Shown: piece by piece, positions 33,394 to 41,462 of the stretch
Numbering within the stretch: position 1 is the stretch's first letter
How the letters are laid out: each line of letters starts with the position of its first letter
Source of the DNA: an uncultured Sutterella sp.
GTDB taxonomy: Bacteria; Pseudomonadota; Gammaproteobacteria; Burkholderiales; Burkholderiaceae_F
Assembly (NCBI GenBank): GCA_937943605.1
Contig: CALEAW010000040.1
Span: forward strand, 1 to 61,620
Length of the DNA stretch: 61,620 nt
Direction of reading: 5' to 3'
Notes under the pieces: model-generated
The model's input: the letters and a program-made list of their open reading frames with translations, nothing else
Database searches by the model: none
Told to the model about the DNA's origin: nothing
Translations under genes and position numbers: made by a program

Positions 33394-34845
33394 ATGACAA
33401 CAGAGACACTTTTGATGGTGGTTGCGCTCCTTTTGGTGGGACTCATTGGCGCGGTTGCTTGGCTCATTGTACAGGTGCGTTTATTAAACCTCATGCATGA
33501 CGAGCGTGCGCGACGCGACGAACAAGATGAAATCATCGAAGCGATTTTGACGGGCGTTCGTGGCGAGCGCCAAGAAGGGCAGATGGCTTTGGCAAGTGTT
33601 GAGCGTAACCTGAGTCAAGCTATGGCCAATTTGACGGCTTTTGTGATGGATCAGCAACAAAAGAGTGCGACTGAAGTGCGTACCTTGAACGAGACGGCAC
33701 GTCAGTCGTTGGCTGAAACGCGAGAAGTGATGCATCGACAGTTAATGGAACTTCAAACGTTGGTTGACCAGCGCTTTGCCCGCATCATTGAAGCCAATGC
33801 GCATGCGAGTGAGCATTTAGGTACGCGCTTAGAAGGAAAGTTTAACGAGATTCGTACGACGGTCGACGCAAACCTCGATAAAGTGCGTACAGCCAACGAA
33901 GTGAAACTCGAAGAAATGCGCGCGACGGTTCAAGAAAAGCTGGATCGCACTCTAGCCGATCGTTTGACGGCAAGCTTTAAGACCGTGGACGAAAAGTTAG
34001 GCCTTGTGCAAACAGGTTTGGGTGAAATGCGTCAGATGGCTGCGAGTGTGCGTGACCTCAAGGGGGTGCTCACGAACGTGAAGACGCGTGGTACCTTTGG
34101 TGAAACGCAACTTGAAACGATCCTGAGTAACATCTTGACTCCCAATCAGTTTGGGGCGCAGGTGCGAGTGATACCTGGGAGCAACCAAGTGGTTGACTTT
34201 GCGGTAAGAATGCCAGGCGCCGAAAGAGATGTGCCTTGTTGGTTGCCGATTGATTCGAAGTTCCCGGTTGAAGACTATGCTCGCCTATTAGAGGCTGAAG
34301 ATGCCGCCGACGCGACCAAGGCCGCTCAAGCGCGCAGTGGCCTAGAGAAAGCCGTTTTGGTGCAGGCGAAGTCCATTCACGATAAGTACGTGAAGCCACC
34401 CTACACGACAGAATTTGCAGTGATGTATTTGCCTAGCGAAGGGCTTTACGCTGAAGTCATTCGTATTCCTGGGCTCTTTGAACGTCTGCAACGTGACTAT
34501 CGCATCACGCCGGCAGGTCCCACCGTGGTGAGCGCGTTGATTAATAGTTTGCAGATGGGCTTTGTGACCTTGGCACTTCAGGAGCGTAGTAGTGAAGTCT
34601 GGAAGGTGCTTGGTGAAGTGAAGGGTGAATTCTTGCAGTTTGCCGATGGCTTTGCGAAGGTGCAAAAGAAATTTAGTGAAGCGCAATCGAGTCTTGATGC
34701 GATGAAGACGCGCCAAAACGTCATGCAAAAGAAAATGAGCGCGATTGAAACCGTCGGTTTACTCACAGAAACAACTCAAACGATGTCATTAGGCGAGAAA
34801 AAACCTGAGTCTGACACCGATCGGGCTTCCCAAGGGCTAAACTAA
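33394..34845 (+). CDS. rmuC: DNA recombination protein RmuC
   Basis: 483 residues. N-terminal membrane segment (about 5-27), coiled-coil region (40-215) and the RmuC nuclease-like domain (about 220-430; GTFGETQLETILSNIL, PIDSKFPVEDYARL, TEFAVMYLPSEGLYAEV). The family limits inverted repeats and DNA inversions by unknown chemistry. It is separated by 3 bases from the antiporter gene and probably cotranscribed. Confidence 0.93.
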   Translation: MTTETLLMVVALLLVGLIGAVAWLIVQVRLLNLMHDERARRDEQDEIIEAILTGVRGERQEGQMALASVERNLSQAMANLTAFVMDQQQKSATEVRTLNETARQSLAETREVMHRQLMELQTLVDQRFARIIEANAHASEHLGTRLEGKFNEIRTTVDANLDKVRTANEVKLEEMRATVQEKLDRTLADRLTASFKTVDEKLGLVQTGLGEMRQMAASVRDLKGVLTNVKTRGTFGETQLETILSNILTPNQFGAQVRVIPGSNQVVDFAVRMPGAERDVPCWLPIDSKFPVEDYARLLEAEDAADATKAAQARSGLEKAVLVQAKSIHDKYVKPPYTTEFAVMYLPSEGLYAEVIRIPGLFERLQRDYRITPAGPTVVSALINSLQMGFVTLALQERSSEVWKVLGEVKGEFLQFADGFAKVQKKFSEAQSSLDAMKTRQNVMQKKMSAIETVGLLTETTQTMSLGEKKPESDTDRASQGLN

Positions 34846-34882
34846 GCCTATGCCTTTCAAAAGGCCAAATAAGGAGAAAAAC

Positions 34883-35071
34883 ATGAAAAAGATTGTGCTT
34901 GCCGCCATGATTGTGAGCGGTGCCATCGTACTTGCAGGCTGTAACACCGTCGCGGGTTTCGGCACTGACCTTAAGAAAGGTGCTGAACATGTCGGTTCTG
35001 CACTCGAACGCGCAGGGAGTAGTGGCGGCGGTTCTTCGAGCCAAACCTCAAACCAATCCCCAGCTAAGTAA
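34883..35071 (+). CDS. Entericidin-like small lipoprotein
   Basis: 62 residues. Lipoprotein signal ending VLAGC; the mature part NTVAGFGTDLKKGAEHVGSALERA is entericidin EcnA/EcnB-like, followed by a Ser/Gly-rich tail. AAGGAG precedes the ATG at 34883. In enterobacteria EcnB is a stationary-phase, osmotically regulated lipoprotein. Confidence 0.85.
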   Translation: MKKIVLAAMIVSGAIVLAGCNTVAGFGTDLKKGAEHVGSALERAGSSGGGSSSQTSNQSPAK

Positions 35072-35077
35072 CTTTAG

Positions 35078-35116
35078 AAAAAGCAGTGATTTCGCTATGA
35101 GGTCACTGCTTTTTCT
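35078..35116 (+). terminator. Terminator after the lipoprotein gene
   Basis: Perfect 12-bp stem AAAAAGCAGTGA/TCACTGCTTTTT. Confidence 0.9.
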
Positions 35117-35142
35117 TTGGTCAAATAGAACGCCGACTATGC

Positions 35143-35188
35143 GACAAAAACAAAACGCCCTCGATTTCTAAGGTTGAAATCGAGGGCG
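35143..35188 (-). terminator. Terminator of the AGCS symporter gene
   Basis: Perfect 13-bp stem CGCCCTCGATTTC/GAAATCGAGGGCG; on the minus strand it is followed by a T-rich run. Confidence 0.85.
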
Positions 35189-35210
35189 TGCATTTAGATG
35201 CTAAAGAACG

Positions 35211-36773
35211 TTATTCTTTGTTGGTTGTCGTGCGAGAGCGACGGCGGAAGCGATTGCGAAGCGACCCTTGACGACGATGGTGCGTCGGACGACGGTCGTT
35301 TTGTTCTTCTGGCGTCGGCGCTTCAACGACGGGCTTGGGTGCGAGTTCACCAAACTCAGGTGTGAGACCTTGCGTAAACTTCGTGTCGTAGTCTTCCAGG
35401 GCGCGACCTACGAGCTTCGAGAGACCAATCAAGGCAATGACGTTCGGAATGACCATCAAACCATTAAAGAGGTCGGCGAGCTCCCAAACCAGGGTAACGT
35501 GCAAGAAGGAGCCGAGCATGATGAAGCCTAAGACGAGCACGCGGTAGACCGATACCCAACGAACGCCAAATAGATACTTGACGTTCTGTTCAGCAAAGAA
35601 GTACCAACCAATGATGGTTGTGAAGGCAAAAAAGAGTAAGCAGGTTGCTACGAACCCGTTACCGATCGAGCCTAACCCCAGTGTAAAGGCCTTTTGCGTG
35701 AGCGAAATACCCGTCGTCGTTCCGTCGAGTGCGCCTGTGCAAAGAATCACGAAGGCGGTCATTGTGACCACGATGAAGGTGTCAAAGAAAAGACCGACAA
35801 CCGCAGCCAAACCCTGCTCGGCTGGATGACGAACACGAGCGACAGCGTGTGCGTGCGGAGTCGAACCCATCCCAGCTTCGTTAGAGAATAGACCGCGCGC
35901 CACACCATAACGAATCGCTTCTTTGATACCAGCTCCAATCACGCCACCAGTGGCAGCGACCGGGTCAAAGGCACCGACGATGATCATTTCAATGGCCTTA
36001 AAGACGCCATCCCAGTTCGTAAAGATGATGGTGAGCGACCCGATGATGTAGACCACAGCCATGATGGGCACCATCTTTTCTGCAAACGAAGCAATGCGAC
36101 GAATACCACCAATGAAGATGAATCCAGCGAGCATAAAGACCAGAATGCCAGACAACCAGGTCGGCATACCAAAGGCCGTCTTGAAGGCGTCAGCAATGGA
36201 GTTTGCCTGCACCATATTGCCCACGAAACCGAGCGCAATGATAATGGCGACAGAGAAGCAGGCCGCTAAGGTCTTGTTACCCAAACCTTGGCTGATGTAG
36301 TAAGCGGGACCGCCCGTGATATGGCCATGTGAGTCACGTGTGCGGTAGATTTGCGCGAGCACGGCTTCGGCAAAGATCGTGGCCATCCCAAAGAAGGCCG
36401 CAATCCACATCCAGAAGATGGCACCAGGACCACCCATGGCAATGGCTGTGGCGACACCAGCGAGGTTACCCGTGCCCACCTGAGCAGCAATGGCCGTGGC
36501 GAGCGACTGGAAGGAGGACATCCCGTCTTTGTCGGCCTTTTTGCCAAAGAGGTTGATGCAACCGAAGACTTGCTTCATCGCTTTGGTAAAGCGGCGAATT
36601 TGTACGAAGCGAAGCTTCCACGTAAAGTAAATCCCCGTTCCTACTAAGAGCGGGATGAGGCAATAAATGCCCCAGAGCAGGCTATTAATGCTCTGCACAA
36701 TGTGTGTGGCTTGATCCACGATAGAACTCCCGATGATGCTTGAATAGGGCACAACGTGCGTGACGTTGGCCAT
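35211..36773 (-). CDS. Sodium:alanine/glycine symporter (AGCS family)
   Basis: 520 residues, about eleven membrane segments. Family signatures visible: FQSLATAIAAQVGTGNLAGVA, GGPGAIFWMWIAAFFGM, and GLFSNEAGMGSTPHAHA. It imports alanine or glycine with Na+. The last 40 residues form a long hydrophilic Arg/His-rich tail (THHRRQGSLRNRFRRRSR), longer than in most members. A single-gene unit with its own terminator. No glycine riboswitch was found upstream. Confidence 0.92.
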   Translation of the reverse strand: MANVTHVVPYSSIIGSSIVDQATHIVQSINSLLWGIYCLIPLLVGTGIYFTWKLRFVQIRRFTKAMKQVFGCINLFGKKADKDGMSSFQSLATAIAAQVGTGNLAGVATAIAMGGPGAIFWMWIAAFFGMATIFAEAVLAQIYRTRDSHGHITGGPAYYISQGLGNKTLAACFSVAIIIALGFVGNMVQANSIADAFKTAFGMPTWLSGILVFMLAGFIFIGGIRRIASFAEKMVPIMAVVYIIGSLTIIFTNWDGVFKAIEMIIVGAFDPVAATGGVIGAGIKEAIRYGVARGLFSNEAGMGSTPHAHAVARVRHPAEQGLAAVVGLFFDTFIVVTMTAFVILCTGALDGTTTGISLTQKAFTLGLGSIGNGFVATCLLFFAFTTIIGWYFFAEQNVKYLFGVRWVSVYRVLVLGFIMLGSFLHVTLVWELADLFNGLMVIPNVIALIGLSKLVGRALEDYDTKFTQGLTPEFGELAPKPVVEAPTPEEQNDRRPTHHRRQGSLRNRFRRRSRTTTNKE

Positions 36774-36888
36774 TAGCTTGTTTTTGTTTTGGCCGGGCGG
36801 CAGGATGCGGACACTAGGAAACGACCCTGCAATAACGATGTATATATAAAGAAAAGGCCCGGTCTCGAGACCTCAGGAGGAACCCGAA

Positions 36889-36939
36889 ATGCCATTGTAC
36901 GCGCGCATCGGTCGAGTGAGCTATGGGCGACTAACGTAA
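36889..36939 (+). CDS. Possible 16-residue leader peptide
   Basis: MPLYARIGRVSYGRLT, with a good AGGAGG 8 bases before the ATG and a TAA stop. The 370-base gap 36774-37141 holds this, a palindrome GGTCTCGAGACC at 36861-36872, and a -10-like TACAAT at 37100-37105. Nothing else is supported there. Confidence 0.3.
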   Translation: MPLYARIGRVSYGRLT

Positions 36940-37141
36940 AGAGGGGATCGCAGATTGCTTAGAAAATAACAGTGCCTTTTTAACGAATTGCCTTGAAGGC
37001 CTTGTGTCATAGACGTAAGGCTTGTTTTGATGTGTATCAATAACAAGGGTTTTCCAAGGCTTGAGACAAGCGTTTAAACGCCAAACGACGCATATCGATT
37101 ACAATGTTCGGCCTTTAATTGCCTTTTTTTGGGAGTAAAGC

Positions 37142-37246
37142 ATGCTTCGCAAATTCATGCGCGGTGCTATTTATGTGGCTTTTGCGATGGTGGCCCTTTG
37201 GGTACTCGTTAACGTGGTCGCGATGGTTCGTTACGCGATCAGTTAA
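37142..37246 (+). CDS. Small single-pass membrane protein (34 residues)
   Basis: MLRKFMRGAIYVAFAMVALW and on to VRYAIS. GGGAG before the ATG and one membrane segment (about 9-28) with a basic N-terminus. A -10-like TACAAT lies about 37 bases upstream. Too short for ordinary gene callers. Function unknown; it could be a small regulator of a membrane complex. Confidence 0.6.
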   Translation: MLRKFMRGAIYVAFAMVALWVLVNVVAMVRYAIS

Positions 37247-37248
37247 GA

Positions 37249-37770
37249 CTACTGTAGTTTAAGAGCAATAAAAGCTGCGGGTACGCCGTCTGGTTTTACG
37301 GTGATCGTGCCATAGCGTGCCATCTTTTTACCGGCTTTGAGCACCAACTTATCTTTGGTGACCAATAAAGGCGCTTTGCCAGCGAGCGTCAACACTAAAA
37401 ACTTCTGATCCAATGGATCGCGACAACGCACACTGATATGGTCTTGGGCGGTAGCAATCACTGTGTTGTCGATATGTGCCGTTTGCTGGCACCAGGCTTT
37501 GACCGCTTCGATGGCCTTGGTTTCATCGCCTAAAAAGTGAGGTCGAGAAAGGACTTCAGCGAGCTCAATGATGGTTTCTTCGTCACGAAGGACGGTAATG
37601 AGACCTGTGTCCAAAGCTTGGCGAATCGGCTCGGCCTTAGGGTCGTGCCAAAAAATCAGATCGAGGATGACGTTTGTGTCAAGCACAATGGGGCAACCTT
37701 TGATCGGTTGACAAGGGATCGTAAGACAGTCAGTGATAACACTGTGGCGCAAGGTTTCAGTGAGACTCAT
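37249..37770 (-). CDS. PIN-domain ribonuclease-like protein
   Basis: About 173 residues. PIN fold with the first catalytic Asp in VLDTNVILDL, Glu in ETIIELAEVLSR, and acidic residues in CRDPLDQKFL and VTKDKLVL, matching the COG1569 'putative toxin' PIN family. ATG 37770 is used; an upstream ATG at 37812 would add 14 residues. No antitoxin gene is visible next to it, so it may act alone in RNA cleavage or its partner may be elsewhere. Confidence 0.8.
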   Translation of the reverse strand: MSLTETLRHSVITDCLTIPCQPIKGCPIVLDTNVILDLIFWHDPKAEPIRQALDTGLITVLRDEETIIELAEVLSRPHFLGDETKAIEAVKAWCQQTAHIDNTVIATAQDHISVRCRDPLDQKFLVLTLAGKAPLLVTKDKLVLKAGKKMARYGTITVKPDGVPAAFIALKLQ

Positions 37771-37930
37771 AAGTGGGTATTCGGGAAAATTCCGTCTTCT
37801 AATGAGGAGCAAGTCCTCAAAAATGTGCTAATTTTATCGAACGCGACAATTTTTCGCGCAGTTGATGAGAATCGACTTGCTTGTCGCGCTCCGAGCATCC
37901 GCGGGTCGGGTGCTTTCTTCTTGTACCACA

Positions 37931-39481
37931 ATGGAATTTTTGCTTGATCCGACCATTTGGGTGGGTCTGATTACCCTAATCGTTCTTGAAATTGTTCTCG
38001 GGATTGACAATCTCGTTTTCATTGCCATTATTGCCAAAAAGTTGCCGGCCTCTCAGCAGGATAAGGCGCTTTATATGGGCTTGGGCCTTGCGCTCGTGAT
38101 GCGCTTGGGACTTTTGTCCATCATGTCTTGGCTTGTCGCACTCACCGACCCTGTGTTCTCGATCTGGGAACATCCTTTCTCTCTGAGAGATTTGATTCTG
38201 TTGGGCGGTGGTCTCTTCCTTCTTTATAAAGCCACCACTGAACTCCATGAGCGTCTTGAGGCGTTGCCTCATACGGAAAGCGCTTCGCAAGGCAAAGCCG
38301 GTTTCTGGTTTGTGATTGCGCAGATTCTTGTCCTTGATGCTGTCTTCTCGCTTGACTCCATCATTACGGCTGTCGGTATGGTGGATAACCTTTACGTCAT
38401 GATGACCGCTGTGGTGGTTGCCATGATTGTGATGATTGTTGCAAGTCGTCCGCTCACTACGTTTGTGAATTCGCATCCGACGGTGGTTGTCCTTTGCTTG
38501 TCGTTCCTTTTGATGATTGGTTGTAGCCTCATTGCCGAAGGTTTGGGCTTTCATCTGCCAAAGGGTTACCTCTACGCTGCGATTGCATTCTCGATTCTTA
38601 TTGAGTTCTTTAATCAGTTGGCTGCACGTAATGCGTCGAAGAATCTGGCTCGCGTGCCGTTTCGTGAACGTACGACCTCAGCGATTGTACGTTTGATGTC
38701 TCGTACGCCGCCGGTCAAAGATGAAACCGTGACAGAAAACGCGTCTGAAGGTGTTGAAAGCTTTGCCCAAGAAGAGCGACATATGGTCGAAGGTGTCTTG
38801 ACCTTGGCTGAACGAAGCATCAAAACCATCATGACACCGCGAAGCGAAATTGCTTGGTTGAATGTGCGTCGTAGTTTTGAAGAAAATATGAGCCGCGTGA
38901 AGGATATGCCGCACAGCAGCTTCCCGGTCTGCGACGGTACGCTCGAAAACGTGATCGGTGTGATTAAGGCCAAGGACTTTATTGGCATGGCACCCGATTC
39001 GAAGGCATTGGCTGAACGTGCGAGCAAACGCCAGCCGCTGACGGTGCCCGAAACCATCAACGTGATTCGTTTGATGCAAGACATCAAGAGTTCTCAAAGT
39101 TCTTTGGTGTTGGTTGCCGACGAATTTGGAGTGATCCAGGGCCTTGCGACGGCACATGACATTCTTGAAGCCATTGCTGGCGACTTCCCAGATGAAGGCG
39201 ATCGTCTCTCGATTGAAAAGGTCGACGGTGGTTGGAGTGCTGAAGGGAGTGTTGAACTCTTTTTGGTCGAACAAACCTGTGGTGTCGATGACTTAAAGTG
39301 TGACGACGGCGACTACGTGACCTTAGCTGGGTTGCTTCTTGATCGCTGGGGGCGTTTACCACAAAAGGGTGAGCGCCTTGAAGAGTCTGGCCTCATCTTT
39401 GAGGTGACTGAAGTGACTCGCAATCGTATTGAACGCGTCAAGATCACCAAAGCGCCCATCGTCGAAGAGAGCGAAGCTTAA
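37931..39481 (+). CDS. TerC-family membrane protein with CBS and CorC domains (YoaE/YegH-like)
   Basis: 516 residues. TerC domain with seven membrane segments (1-230; GLITLIVLEIVLGIDNLVFIA, DAVFSLDSIITAVGMV), two CBS motifs (about 285-410; IMTPRSEIAWL, LVLVADEFGVIQGLAT) and a C-terminal CorC/HlyC domain (420-510). Related TerC proteins export Mn2+; CorC domains are found in Mg2+ and Co2+ efflux proteins. A metal-efflux role is an inference. ATG 37931 is chosen as the family start; no strong ribosome-binding site. Confidence 0.9.
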   Translation: MEFLLDPTIWVGLITLIVLEIVLGIDNLVFIAIIAKKLPASQQDKALYMGLGLALVMRLGLLSIMSWLVALTDPVFSIWEHPFSLRDLILLGGGLFLLYKATTELHERLEALPHTESASQGKAGFWFVIAQILVLDAVFSLDSIITAVGMVDNLYVMMTAVVVAMIVMIVASRPLTTFVNSHPTVVVLCLSFLLMIGCSLIAEGLGFHLPKGYLYAAIAFSILIEFFNQLAARNASKNLARVPFRERTTSAIVRLMSRTPPVKDETVTENASEGVESFAQEERHMVEGVLTLAERSIKTIMTPRSEIAWLNVRRSFEENMSRVKDMPHSSFPVCDGTLENVIGVIKAKDFIGMAPDSKALAERASKRQPLTVPETINVIRLMQDIKSSQSSLVLVADEFGVIQGLATAHDILEAIAGDFPDEGDRLSIEKVDGGWSAEGSVELFLVEQTCGVDDLKCDDGDYVTLAGLLLDRWGRLPQKGERLEESGLIFEVTEVTRNRIERVKITKAPIVEESEA

Positions 39482-39516
39482 AGCGGCATTCTCCTGATTT
39501 GATTGCTTAACTAAAC

Positions 39517-39547
39517 AAGGCGGCCTGATTTTCAGAGCCGCCTTTTT
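39517..39547 (+). terminator. Terminator after the TerC/CorC gene
   Basis: Stem AAGGCGGC/GCCGCCTT with a 12-base loop and T run. Confidence 0.85.
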
Positions 39548-39718
39548 GTGTCTGTACTCACGAATGCTTGAGGGCTTTTGTCAGCGTCGAAAGTCCTGCT
39601 GAGTGCTGTTTAAAGCAATCAAGAAAATTGGACGTTTGGTGTAGGCAAAGATACGTGTGAGTCGCTATAGTGTTTGAAACACTTGCAACATTTGCACCTT
39701 ATTCAAGGAGGATCGCGT

Positions 39719-40366
39719 ATGGACATGCTCAAAGTTATTCGTGAACGCTACACTACCAAACACTACGATGCGACGCGTCGTGTGAGCGATGAGGATATGG
39801 CCGATTTGCTTGAAGTGTTGCGTCTTTCGCCTTCGTCCGTGAATGCACAGCCGTGGCACTTTTTTGTGGCAGATACTGAAGAGGCGAAAGCCCGTTTGAT
39901 GCCAGCGATTTTGGACTTTAATCGTCCTCGCGTCGCTGATGCGAGTCATTTGATTGTCTTTGCCGTACGCAAATCGATCGATGAGGCGTATTTTGAACGC
40001 TTATTGAAGCAAGAAGTAGCCGATGGTCGCGTTGCCCCCGAAGACCTCGATAAGAAGATTGACGCGGGTCGACGTCATTTTGTCGGGCTTCATAGCGGCA
40101 CTGAAGAAGAGTTGGTGAGTTGGGAAGCGCGCCAGGCTTATATCGCGATGGGCTTTTTGATGTTGGCTGCCGCCGAACGTGGTATTGATTCGACCTGTTT
40201 AGAAGGGATCGATATGGCCAAGATGGACGAATTGCTTGGCTTAGAAGTCAAGGGTTTACGTACTGTGGTGGCCTTAAGCCTTGGGTACCGCTCTGACAAC
40301 GACAGCAATGCGGCGCGTCCTAAGTCTCGCTTACCGTTAGACGAAGTGGTTACGGTGATTAAATAG
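39719..40366 (+). CDS. Oxygen-insensitive NAD(P)H nitroreductase (NfsB-like)
   Basis: 215 residues. It aligns by eye with NfsB: RERYTTKHYDATRRV, LRLSPSSVNAQPWHFFVADTEEAKARL (FMN-binding), EARQAYIAMGFLMLAAAERGIDSTCLEGID, and the ending SLGYRSDNDSNAARPKSRLP. FMN enzyme that reduces nitro compounds and quinones. AAGGAGG precedes ATG 39719. Own terminator downstream. Confidence 0.9.
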   Translation: MDMLKVIRERYTTKHYDATRRVSDEDMADLLEVLRLSPSSVNAQPWHFFVADTEEAKARLMPAILDFNRPRVADASHLIVFAVRKSIDEAYFERLLKQEVADGRVAPEDLDKKIDAGRRHFVGLHSGTEEELVSWEARQAYIAMGFLMLAAAERGIDSTCLEGIDMAKMDELLGLEVKGLRTVVALSLGYRSDNDSNAARPKSRLPLDEVVTVIK

Positions 40367-40406
40367 CCTCTCGTTGCTCGCTTTGGTTTCTTAACTAGAC
40401 ACATTG

Positions 40407-40443
40407 AAACGGTCTTCTTTAAAAGAAAAGAAGGCCGTTTTTT
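40407..40443 (+). terminator. Terminator after the nitroreductase gene
   Basis: 14-bp stem AAACGGTCTTCTTT/AAAGAAGGCCGTTT with one G-T pair, then T. Confidence 0.88.
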
Positions 40444-40519
40444 CGTCGAGTTTGATAGACTGTCACTTCATAGGTATGCCATAGGTTCGGCCTTCTTTGA
40501 AAGTTTTATAGGTTCATTC

Positions 40520-41437
40520 ATGAAAACACGTCTCCTCATTCTTTTTGCTGCATTAATGCCGCTCGTTAGTCAGGCGGGTGAACCAAGCGAGCTCGAGTTG
40601 ATGAGAGATAAAGCGCAAGCGGTGTTAGACGATCATGGGTTTTATGAAACCTGGTCGAAGCCCGGTGCCTTGGATACAGTTGATAAAGCAAAACGCGCCC
40701 AAAGCGAAGCTAAGCTTGAACTTCAGCGTGTCGATGACGCGTTTGGTGCCATGAAATATTGGTGTAATTCACGTTTTTTCGTGAACGCTTGTATTGATGA
40801 GGCACGTGAAGCACAGCACGTACGTAAGCGTGAAATCCGCGAAATTAATCTCAAAGCAGACGACGTAATTCGTACGGATCGCACGGTGCGTACGCAGCAG
40901 CGTCAAGCGGAGCGTGAACTCCAGCGAGGCCCTGTGGGCATGACGTCGTCAGCCCCAAAGCCTGTACCTCATTTGGGTAAAACCGCAGAAGACGTTGAAA
41001 AAAATAACAGCAAGGCCGAAGAGCGCCGATTAAAAGAAGAAGCGAATTTGCGTGCCTATGAAAAAAAGCAACGTGAAGCCGCTGAACGCGCCAATAAGCT
41101 ACCCGAACCCGCTCGTATGAAGGCTCGTGAACCGCAGGCGCCAACGATGCCGCAAGGTACACCCAAGACGGCCGGCAAAGATCATGTCGAGAATGATCAG
41201 GCGACCATGGATGCGCGTCGCGCTCAAGAAGAAGTGAACACGCAGGCTTATGAGCAAAAGCAGGCCGATGCTCGAGCACGTATGGCTGAAGCAGAGGCCG
41301 CAGCCGCGAAGCGCCGTGCAGAACGAGAAGCGCGTCAAAAGTCCTTTAATGAGACCTTGAAGGCGCGTCGTGAAGCGCAAGAGCGCTATGAAGAGACGAA
41401 GGGTAAGCGAGAATCGGGTCTTGAACGGTTCTTCTAA
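40520..41437 (+). CDS. Periplasmic charged coiled-coil protein
   Basis: 305 residues. Signal peptide (1-19, cleavage after SQA). Residues 60-120 hold a Cys pair (YWCNSRFFVNACIDEAR) in a helical block also seen in uncharacterised Burkholderiales proteins. Residues 140-305 are low-complexity Ala/Glu/Lys/Arg helices, with two similar segments (RRLKEEANLRAYEKKQREA and RRAQEEVNTQAYEQKQADA) that look like an internal duplication. Function unknown. Confidence 0.75.
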   Translation: MKTRLLILFAALMPLVSQAGEPSELELMRDKAQAVLDDHGFYETWSKPGALDTVDKAKRAQSEAKLELQRVDDAFGAMKYWCNSRFFVNACIDEAREAQHVRKREIREINLKADDVIRTDRTVRTQQRQAERELQRGPVGMTSSAPKPVPHLGKTAEDVEKNNSKAEERRLKEEANLRAYEKKQREAAERANKLPEPARMKAREPQAPTMPQGTPKTAGKDHVENDQATMDARRAQEEVNTQAYEQKQADARARMAEAEAAAAKRRAEREARQKSFNETLKARREAQERYEETKGKRESGLERFF

Positions 41438-41462
41438 GTTGAGTGTTGTTTAAGGAAAGGGC

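Noticed and set aside
36774..37100. Glycine riboswitch upstream of the AGCS symporter
   Set aside because: The expected conserved aptamer core was not found on the minus strand.
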